Assembly: GCA_964390555.1 (NCBI GenBank) | Contig: CAYMJU010000049.1 | Location: 1 to 28,276, forward strand | Reading direction: 5' to 3' | DNA length: 28,276 bases | From: CAVTWS01 sp964390555 | GTDB lineage: Bacteria; Actinomycetota; Acidimicrobiia; Acidimicrobiales; SHLQ01 | In this document: in pieces, positions 23,603-28,276 of the stretch | How the letters are laid out: every line of letters begins with the position of its first letter | How positions within the stretch are numbered: the first letter of the stretch is position 1 | Notes under the pieces: model-generated | Database searches by the model: none | What the model saw: the letters and a program-made list of their open reading frames with translations, nothing else | Told to the model about the DNA's origin: nothing | Program-made: the position numbers and the translations under genes

Positions 23603-23659
23603 GCGCTCAAGCGTTTCACAAACCGTGCACCCAGCGTGATAAATGTGTCACAACCTCTG

Positions 23660-23687
23660 TTCACGTGGTGTTCAGATTTCGTACAGT
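23660..23687 (+). promoter_or_regulatory. Candidate promoter for the MBL hydrolase gene
   Basis: TTCACG at 23660-23665 and TACAGT at 23682-23687 are separated by 16 nt, in an AT-richer island within a 113-nt divergent gap. TACAGT fits the TANNNT -10 pattern of actinobacterial housekeeping promoters; the -35 match is partial. The predicted start point would be about 23694, leaving a short leader before the GTG at 23716. Confidence 0.35.
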
Positions 23688-23715
23688 CGTACGTCTGTCC
23701 CTGGGGGTTTCGTTC

Positions 23716-24552
23716 GTGCGCGTGTCGTTCTACGGAGTTCGAGGTTCGACGCCATGCGCGTCCCCGAGCAACCATCGTTACGGGGGCAACACGTCGTGCG
23801 TAACCGTCGAGGCGCCCGGCGTCGACTCGATCGTGTTCGATCTCGGCACTGGGCTGCGATGCTTCGGCGCGGCGCTGGGTGGATGTGTCCCGTTTCGAGC
23901 CCACGTGCTCGTCACCCATCTCCATTGGGATCACATCCAGGGGCTGCCGTTCTTCGAGCCGGTGCACCACCCAGACACGTCGCTCGACCTGTACGGTCCT
24001 GCCCACGACGGCATCGGCTTCGCCGATTGGTTCAGCCAATTCATGACTCCGCCGCTGTTCCCGATCCACTACAGCCAACTCGTCGGACGGGTCGCGTTCC
24101 ACGACGTCGAGGATTCGACGTTCTCGATCGACCGAGCCAAGGTGACCGTCCGGCAGGTACCCCACATCGGGGCCACGAACGGGTACCGGGTCGACATCGA
24201 CGGGTTGTCGGTGGCCTACGTGAGTGATCACCAGGAGCCGTGCGGTCGCCCGGGCTTCGTCGATGACAGCGTGCTCGAGCTCGCCGACGGCGTCGACCTG
24301 CTGATCCATGACGCCCAGTTCACCCCAGCGCTGCTCCGCGATCGCACCTCATGGGGGCACTGCACGATCTCCTACGCCGTCGAAGTCGCCCGGCAGAGTG
24401 GGGCCAAGCGCTTGGCGCTGTATCACCACGACCCGTCCCACGACGACGACGCGCTCGATCGCCTGTTTGCGGAGGCGAAGAGCTGTCCCAATCTCGGTGA
24501 CCTCGAGGTCCTCAGCGCCTACGAGGGTCTCTGCCTCGAGATCGAAGCCTGA
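23716..24552 (+). CDS. MBL-fold metallo-hydrolase
   Basis: This is a 278-aa protein of the metallo-beta-lactamase superfamily, closer to the RNase Z/PhnP-like phosphodiesterase branch than to lactamases. It starts with VRVSFYGVRGSTPC, has YGGNTSCVTVE and the strand IVFDLGTGLRC, then the metal motif THLHWDHIQGLPFF (H68, H70, D72, H73). Later ligand candidates are in YVSDHQEP and LLIHDAQFT, and the terminal ALYHHDPSHDDD. The GTG at 23716 is preferred because GGGGG lies about 9 nt upstream and VRVSFYGVRG is the usual N-terminus; the frame is open further upstream to 23563, into the neighbouring divergent gene. The stop TGA abuts the next start, so it is co-transcribed with the gamma-carbonic-anhydrase-like gene. 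The substrate is unknown. Confidence 0.88.
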   Translation: MRVSFYGVRGSTPCASPSNHRYGGNTSCVTVEAPGVDSIVFDLGTGLRCFGAALGGCVPFRAHVLVTHLHWDHIQGLPFFEPVHHPDTSLDLYGPAHDGIGFADWFSQFMTPPLFPIHYSQLVGRVAFHDVEDSTFSIDRAKVTVRQVPHIGATNGYRVDIDGLSVAYVSDHQEPCGRPGFVDDSVLELADGVDLLIHDAQFTPALLRDRTSWGHCTISYAVEVARQSGAKRLALYHHDPSHDDDALDRLFAEAKSCPNLGDLEVLSAYEGLCLEIEA

Positions 24553-25071
24553 GTGGCGATCTACGCGCTGGGCGACGCCGTTCCCGTCGTTGACCCCACC
24601 GCGTATGTGCACCCCGATGCCGTGGTCATCGGGTCGGTGATCCTTGGCCCGTACTCGTCGGTGTGGCCGGGGGCGGTGCTGCGCGCCGACGACAACGTCA
24701 TCGAGATCGGCGCCCGCAGCAACGTCCAAGACGGCGCGATCCTGCACTGCACACGGGAGCTGCGAACCGTGGTGGGCGACAACGTCACGCTCGGCCACCT
24801 GTGCCATCTCGAAGGGTGCACGATCGAGAACCGGGCGCTCGTCGGAGTCGGGAGCGTGGTGTTGCACGAGGCCGTGGTCGGCGAGGGAGCGCTGGTCGGT
24901 GCGGGCGCGGTCGTGACCAATCGAATGGTCGTCCCGCCGCGGGCGATGGCGCTCGGGATCCCGGCCAAGATCCGCGAGGGCGCAGTAGCCGAGGGAGCGA
25001 ACGACTGGTTCGCGGACACCTATGTGGCTCGGGCGCAGCGCTTTCAGTCGCAGCTGCGTCGGGTGGATTGA
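24553..25071 (+). CDS. Gamma-carbonic-anhydrase-like left-handed beta-helix protein
   Basis: This 172-aa protein is built of hexapeptide repeats (for example VVIGSVILGPYSSVWPGAVLR cut into six-residue turns), giving the left-handed parallel beta-helix of the gamma-CA/PaaY/CaiE family, which acts as a trimer. The first metal His is in AILHC (about H65), and the second in TLGHLCHLEGC (about H82). In the usual pattern GHxxxxH the third His falls five residues after the second; here that position is Glu (about E87), with a His at 85 instead. Zinc binding and carbonic anhydrase activity are therefore uncertain. A C-terminal helix (DWFADTYVARAQRFQSQL) closes the protein. The GTG start directly follows the preceding TGA with no gap. 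Confidence 0.88.
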   Translation: MAIYALGDAVPVVDPTAYVHPDAVVIGSVILGPYSSVWPGAVLRADDNVIEIGARSNVQDGAILHCTRELRTVVGDNVTLGHLCHLEGCTIENRALVGVGSVVLHEAVVGEGALVGAGAVVTNRMVVPPRAMALGIPAKIREGAVAEGANDWFADTYVARAQRFQSQLRRVD

Positions 25072-25095
25072 CGGCCAACCGCGAGGACTTGGTTA

Positions 25096-25132
25096 ATGGC
25101 CAGACGTCAGCGGTTCATGGGCCAGACGTCAG
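25096..25132. repeat. Near-tandem 15-nt repeat spanning a stop codon
   Basis: ATGGCCAGACGTCAG at 25096-25110 recurs, with one extra G, at 25117-25132, separated by CGGTTC. The downstream copy encodes the C-terminal DVWPMNR end of the minus-strand receiver-like protein, and the upstream copy contains its stop. This looks like a recent short duplication that set the position of the stop. Confidence 0.7.
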
Positions 25133-25667
25133 TGGGAAGGTCGCGGGCGCGCCGCTCGCCTCCGTCTCGACGCTGCCGAGTGACCGTCGCCCAGACCTGG
25201 CGGCCGCGGCGATCGGTCCCGGCCCGGCGGTCGAGCTTGTGGCGGTCAGGGTCGTGCAGGTATTCCGCGAGTCGGTCGAGAAGTGGCGCGAGCTCGGCGA
25301 ACTTGTATCGGTAGATGCCGCCGAACAGCCCGAGCCGGCGCGCGACCTGGCGGGCGTCGCGGTCGTGCGACACCAGCACGATTGGCACCTCGGGCCGGCG
25401 GCTCGTGATCTCGAGGATGATGTCGACAGCCGACATGCCGGGCGTCTCGGACGCGATGATCAGCGCCGCGGCCTGGGATCGGACGATCAGTTCGAGGGCC
25501 TGCACCCCGTTGGAGCAGGCCGACAACACGTGCAGATTCGAGCGCTGGTCGACCAGCTCGCAGATCGACGCCCGTGTTTGAGCGTCGGGCTCGCAGACGA
25601 CCAACTCGAAGCTGGTCGTGGCCCGTACGAGCTGGTCCCTCCATGCCCGGTCCTCGATGAGTGACAT
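25107..25667 (-). CDS. Receiver-like protein without phospho-acceptor Asp
   Basis: This is a 186-aa protein. Residues ~20-135 follow the CheY-like receiver pattern: strand ELVVCEPDAQTR with the acidic pair (E26, D28), helix, strand HVLSACSNGVQALELI, strand AALIIASETPGMSAVDII, PIVLVSHDRD and GGIYRYKFAELAPLL with a Lys (K122). In active receivers an Asp lies four residues before the Pro of the MPG-like turn; here that position is Ala (A72). Phosphorylation in the usual way is not expected. The C-terminus is basic (DRRAGTDRRGRQ and RQRRDGGERRARD) and could bind RNA, DNA or membrane lipid. The ATG at 25667 starts MSLIED; longer frames extend over the sufB promoter and are unlikely. It is divergent from sufB. 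No histidine kinase is nearby. Confidence 0.7.
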   Translation of the reverse strand: MSLIEDRAWRDQLVRATTSFELVVCEPDAQTRASICELVDQRSNLHVLSACSNGVQALELIVRSQAAALIIASETPGMSAVDIILEITSRRPEVPIVLVSHDRDARQVARRLGLFGGIYRYKFAELAPLLDRLAEYLHDPDRHKLDRRAGTDRRGRQVWATVTRQRRDGGERRARDLPTDVWPMNR

Positions 25668-25766
25668 GGGGCGAGAGTGAGCGCGGCTCGCATCGTTGGC
25701 AATGGGTCGTTCGGCTCGGAATCGTGCCGTATCGAGCGCGGCCGCGGCGCGGCGGGGAGGGGGGTT

Positions 25767-25775
25767 TGTTACTAT
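25767..25775 (+). promoter_or_regulatory. Candidate extended -10 promoter for sufB
   Basis: TGTTACTAT matches an extended -10 element (TGn followed by TANNNT) 37 nt before the sufB ATG. No good -35 is present, as is common with extended -10 promoters. The surrounding DNA is very G-rich, so this short AT stretch stands out. No clear SufR or IscR-like site was seen. Confidence 0.4.
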
Positions 25776-25812
25776 GGCCGTAGGAGAAATCCCTGATCGG
25801 AAGGAACGTGCC

Positions 25813-27216
25813 ATGAGCGCTACCGAGCTCGGGATCGACCTCAGCCGATACAAGCTGGGTTGGCACGACGCCGAGGACTACGTCTACAAGCCCAAGCGGG
25901 GCCTCAACGAGGACATCGTCCGCGAGATCTCGTGGATGAAGGGCGAGCCCGACTGGATGCGCGACTTACGGCTGAAGTCATACTCCCGCTTCGAGAAGCG
26001 GCCCATGCCGAGCTGGGGCGGCGACATGTCCGAGATCTACTTCGACGACATCTTCTACTACATCAAGCCCACCGAGGCGATGGTCTCGGACTGGGACGAC
26101 GTGCCCGACGCCATCAAGGACACCTACGAGAAGCTCGGCATCCCCCAAGCCGAGCGCAAGTACCTCGCGGGTGTCACCGCGCAGTACGAATCCGAAGTGG
26201 TGTACCACCGCAACCGCGAGGACCTCGAGGCTCAGGGCGTCATCTTCTGCGACATGGACACCGCGCTTCGCGAGTATCCCGACATGGTCAAGAAGTACTT
26301 CGGCACGGTGATCCCGCCGAACGACAACAAGTTCTCGTCGCTCAACTCGGCCGTGTGGTCGGGTGGCTCGTTCATCTACGTGCCTCCCGGGGTCTCCGTC
26401 GACATGCCGTTGCAGGCCTACTTCCGGATCAACGCCGAGAACATGGGCCAGTTCGAACGCACGCTGATCATCGCCGACGAGGGCTCGCAGGTGCACTACA
26501 TCGAGGGCTGCTCGGCTCCGGTGTACACCTCGGACTCGCTGCACTCGGCGGTGGTCGAGATCATCGTGGGCGAGTCGGCGCGGGTCACCTACACCACGAT
26601 CCAGAACTGGTCGAACAACGTGTTCAACCTGGTCACCAAGCGGGCCAAGGTGTTCGCCGAGGGCCACATGGAGTGGATCGACGGCAACATCGGGTCGCGC
26701 CTCACGATGAAGTACCCGAGTGTCGTGATGGTCGGACCCAAGGCTTCGGGCGAGGTGTTGTCGGTGGCGTATGCCGGCGCGGGCCAGCACCAAGACGCCG
26801 GGGCCAAGATGGTGCACGCCGCTCCCGAGACCACGTCGAAGATCGTGTCCAAGTCGATCAGCAAGGACGGCGGGCGCACCACGTACCGCGGCCTGGTCCA
26901 CGTCGAAGACGACGCCTACGGCTGCAAGAGCCACGTGCAGTGCGACGCCCTGATCCTCGACGACGACTCGATCTCGGACACGTATCCGTACATGGAGATC
27001 GGCTCCGGCGACGCGGTGATCGGCCACGAGGCCACGGTGTCCAAGGTCGCGGACGAGCAGATCTTCTACCTGATGAGCCGCGGCCTCACCCAGGAGCAGG
27101 CCACCGGCATGATCGTGAACGGCTTCATCGAGCCGATCACCCGCACGCTGCCCATGGAGTACGCCGTCGAGTGGAGCCGCCTCATCGAGCTCCAGATGGA
27201 AGGCTCCGTCGGCTGA
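25813..27216 (+). CDS. sufB: Fe-S cluster assembly protein SufB
   Basis: This 467-aa SufB is the scaffold subunit of the SufBC2D complex that builds iron-sulfur clusters. The sequence is highly typical: SRYKLGWHDAEDYVYKPKRGL, PSWGGDMSEIYFDDIFYYIKP, FSSLNSAVWSGGSFIYVPPG, VHYIEGCSAPVYTSDSLHSAVVEI cut into family blocks, SKDGGRTTYRGLV, KSHVQCDALILDDDS and GHEATVSKVADEQIFYLMSRGL. The ATG at 25813 is preferred since AAGGAA lies about 8 nt upstream and SufB proteins start close to this point; longer frames to 25696 cross the promoter. No sufC, sufD or sufS follows within the window. The next gene downstream on the other strand is a decayed ATPase whose stop abuts the sufB stop, so the usual suf operon order is interrupted or the partners are elsewhere. 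Confidence 0.97.
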   Translation: MSATELGIDLSRYKLGWHDAEDYVYKPKRGLNEDIVREISWMKGEPDWMRDLRLKSYSRFEKRPMPSWGGDMSEIYFDDIFYYIKPTEAMVSDWDDVPDAIKDTYEKLGIPQAERKYLAGVTAQYESEVVYHRNREDLEAQGVIFCDMDTALREYPDMVKKYFGTVIPPNDNKFSSLNSAVWSGGSFIYVPPGVSVDMPLQAYFRINAENMGQFERTLIIADEGSQVHYIEGCSAPVYTSDSLHSAVVEIIVGESARVTYTTIQNWSNNVFNLVTKRAKVFAEGHMEWIDGNIGSRLTMKYPSVVMVGPKASGEVLSVAYAGAGQHQDAGAKMVHAAPETTSKIVSKSISKDGGRTTYRGLVHVEDDAYGCKSHVQCDALILDDDSISDTYPYMEIGSGDAVIGHEATVSKVADEQIFYLMSRGLTQEQATGMIVNGFIEPITRTLPMEYAVEWSRLIELQMEGSVG

Positions 27217-27672
27217 TCAACGCCGCTGGCCCTTGCCGTACACGTCGGCCGGTGTGATCGTCAGGGCGTCGGCCGCGGCCCGCTTGTCGATGCCGGTCGC
27301 CGACGCCAGGATCAGCCTCGTTTGAAGCACACCGAGCAACTCGCGAATTCGCTCCAGCCGGGCAACGTCATCGCGGCCCGAGCAACTGGCTGGGCCACGT
27401 CGTGTCCCTTATCGTCGCCCACACCGACTCGGCGCGTCCCGCCGACAGCGCGCTGCGGTTCGGGGCGATCACCGAGAGCCAGAACCGCAGGTGCGGGTCG
27501 GTCAGCTCGAACCGGTCGCGGCGCTCGCGCAACGGATCGCGAACCCGAGAAACCAGACCAGCCCGTTCGAGCGCTCGTGCTGGCCGGTGAGTGCCGAAGG
27601 GGCGACGCCAGCGTGGCGGCCGATGCCGGTGAACGTGAGCTCCCCATGGGCGATGGCGTTTGTGACTGTATG
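27217..27672 (-). pseudogene. Remnant of an AAA/DUF234-type ATPase (C-terminal part, frameshifted and deleted)
   Basis: Only C-terminal pieces remain. From 27672 one frame reads AIAHGELTFTGIGRHAGVAPSAL, a winged-helix segment. A single base missing near the QHERSN codons moves the frame: adding one G restores ERLERAGLVSRVRDP, and the next frame continues with RDRFELTDPHLRFWLSV and PNRSALSAGRAESVW, the hallmark block of DUF234/ArsR-like ATPases, until a stop near 27386. A third frame then gives VARLERIRELLG, LILASATGIDKRAAADAL and TPADVYGKGQRR to a stop at 27217. In intact relatives about 60 residues separate these blocks, so there is also a deletion. The P-loop ATPase domain is absent. The stop lies directly beside the sufB stop. 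Confidence 0.6.
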
Positions 27673-27673
27673 A

Positions 27674-27802
27674 CTATGGCTGGTCGTCCGCCTCTCGGCC
27701 GACCGTGAATCGGACTTCGCTCCCGGCGGCCAGGGTGGCACCAGCAGGAGGCGACTGTGAGACGACCCGACCGATGTCCGCGGATCCGGCAGGCACACGA
27801 TC
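27674..27802 (-). pseudogene. Remnant of a PASTA domain
   Basis: One minus-strand frame reads DRVPAGSADIGRVVSQSPPA then GATLAAGSEVRFTVG and stops at 27676-27674. This is the second half of a PASTA repeat (pattern G.V..QsP.aG..v..Gs.V...V.), normally found in penicillin-binding proteins and in Ser/Thr kinases of the PknB type. The first half of the repeat (VPdvvG...A...L) is not in frame; a possible VVVP trace lies in another frame about 30 nt upstream. The piece ends 1 nt before the ATPase remnant, so two unrelated gene ends have been joined. The parent gene cannot be identified. Confidence 0.5.
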
Positions 27803-27850
27803 GCGTGCGCTGTTCGGTTGACACCGCCGCCGTTGGTACTACGACCAAAG

Positions 27851-27873
27851 GGCAGCTTGTATGCCGAGCTGCC
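27851..27873. repeat. Inverted repeat, 7-bp arms
   Basis: GGCAGCT and AGCTGCC are perfect complements with a 9-nt loop, in the stretch 27803-27930 that otherwise shows no convincing gene. No T-run follows. The nonamer TACTACGAC also occurs twice nearby (about 27837 and 27907). The significance is unclear. Confidence 0.4.
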
Positions 27874-27930
27874 ACGAGGCAGTGTGGTCACGCCGCCACG
27901 TCGGCTACTACGACGGGTCCCGGGGGAGGT

Positions 27931-27961
27931 GGGAGCGGCCGGATCGCCCCCGGCCGCTCCC
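27931..27961 (-). terminator. Strong hairpin, probable terminator of the methyltransferase gene
   Basis: GGGAGCGGCCGG and CCGGCCGCTCCC form a perfect 12-bp GC-rich stem around a 7-nt loop. It starts 20 nt after the methyltransferase stop codon (minus strand). There is no U-tract on the minus-strand side, but stem-only terminators are common in high-GC actinobacteria. On the plus strand it is followed by ATTATCAAAT, a weak tail. Confidence 0.6.
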
Positions 27962-27981
27962 ATTATCAAATACTGGGTGGG

Positions 27982-28276
27982 TCAGGGGCGGCGGCGGGCG
28001 GTGAGGATGAAGGTGTAGGCGAACAGGCCGGGACGGAAGTTGCCGACCCGGTGGGCGATCCGGCACGACCGCTCGCCGGTCAAGCCCGGCACGGGGATCG
28101 ATCCCACCACGGTCTCGACGTCGAAGCCCGCCGACTCGACCATCTCGATCAGCGTGCGCCGGGTGTAGAAGCGCAGGTGGGTTCGGTCGAGGATGCCACG
28201 GTCGCGATAGGGGAACCGGCCCGTGAGCAGCGAGAGCCGGACACCCCAGTTCGCGACGTTCGGGATCGACAGAACC
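27982..28276 (-). CDS. SAM-dependent methyltransferase, C-terminal part (cut by window edge)
   Basis: The last ~97 residues of a class I methyltransferase are present; the N-terminus with the SAM-binding motif I lies outside the window. The visible part begins VLSIPNVANWGVRLSLLTG, then FPYRDRGILDRTHLRFYTRRTL and MVESAGFDVETVVGS. This corresponds to motif post-III and the tHlrfft+.tl..ll..aGF block typical of methyltransferases type 11/12 that often sit with glycosyltransferases or in polysaccharide and small-molecule pathways. The stop is at 27984-27982, followed by a strong hairpin. The substrate cannot be told from this fragment. Confidence 0.85.
   Translation of the reverse strand, partial: VLSIPNVANWGVRLSLLTGRFPYRDRGILDRTHLRFYTRRTLIEMVESAGFDVETVVGSIPVPGLTGERSCRIAHRVGNFRPGLFAYTFILTARRRP

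Noticed and set aside
27820..27960. Plus-strand DUF2510-like peptide with repeated YYD
   Set aside because: The match is limited to a few residues, there is no start or ribosome-binding site, and a large hairpin interrupts the frame.
1..28276. CRISPR array, tRNA or rRNA genes
   Set aside because: No regularly spaced repeat units, no cloverleaf-like segment and no conserved rRNA stretch was found by eye.

Overview
The window is about 28 kb of high-GC DNA with dense, short-spaced genes, frequent GTG starts and stop/start overlaps. The gene content points to a high-GC actinobacterium: paired and fused acyl-CoA dehydrogenases, a mycobacterial-type XPB helicase with its Rv0862c-like partner, a soluble P450, SufB, and a DUF2786-family relic. 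A member of Acidimicrobiia would fit, but that placement is inference from gene content, not from a marker gene.

Layout. (1) 1-616, minus: a short-chain dehydrogenase whose 3' part is replaced in frame by an IS1182-like transposase fragment at the window edge. (2) 757-7308, plus: a lipid-catabolism operon with an acyl-CoA dehydrogenase pair (388 + 318 aa, 2 bp apart), a 718-aa two-domain acyl-CoA dehydrogenase, an atypical APH-fold phosphotransferase and a TesB thioesterase. A convergent acyl-CoA synthetase follows (7352-8953, minus). (3) 9263-11116, plus: cytochrome P450 and an O-methyltransferase. (4) 11103-11764, minus: a decayed DUF2786-family gene. (5) 11933-17479, minus: ABCG-like ABC transporter, helicase-associated protein and XPB helicase. 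(6) 17715-21589: a membrane-anchored HExxH metalloprotein, a thioredoxin-fold protein without CxxC (minus), an unrecognised 259-aa protein and a CapA-like phosphoesterase. (7) 21630-23602, minus: a two-gene unit in which a thioredoxin-fused protein overlaps by 4 nt a gene with an in-frame TGA. (8) 23716-25071, plus: metallo-beta-lactamase hydrolase and gamma-carbonic-anhydrase-like protein. (9) 25107-25667, minus: a receiver-like protein without its phospho-acceptor Asp. (10) 25813-27216, plus: sufB. (11) 27217-27802, minus: remnants of an AAA/DUF234 ATPase and of a PASTA domain. (12) 27982-28276, minus: the C-terminus of a SAM methyltransferase cut by the window edge.

The most notable item is region 7. 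The frame on both sides of the TGA at 21882-21884 gives a single 176-aa protein with the motif Sec-Gly-Ser-Cys, the hallmark of the UGSC family of (seleno)proteins. A G-looped hairpin lies at a spacing suitable for a bacterial SECIS element. The overlapping upstream gene carries a CPTC thioredoxin-like domain fused to a large conserved domain, so the two genes look like a selenium-dependent redox pair. A standard ORF caller would split or truncate the selenoprotein.

The lipid genes fit together as activation (CoA ligase), alpha-beta dehydrogenation (three ACAD polypeptides), release (thioesterase) and possibly hydroxylation (P450). The substrate cannot be read from the sequence. Two decayed regions (11.1-11.8 kb and 27.2-27.8 kb) and the transposase junction show that the segment has seen gene loss and rearrangement.
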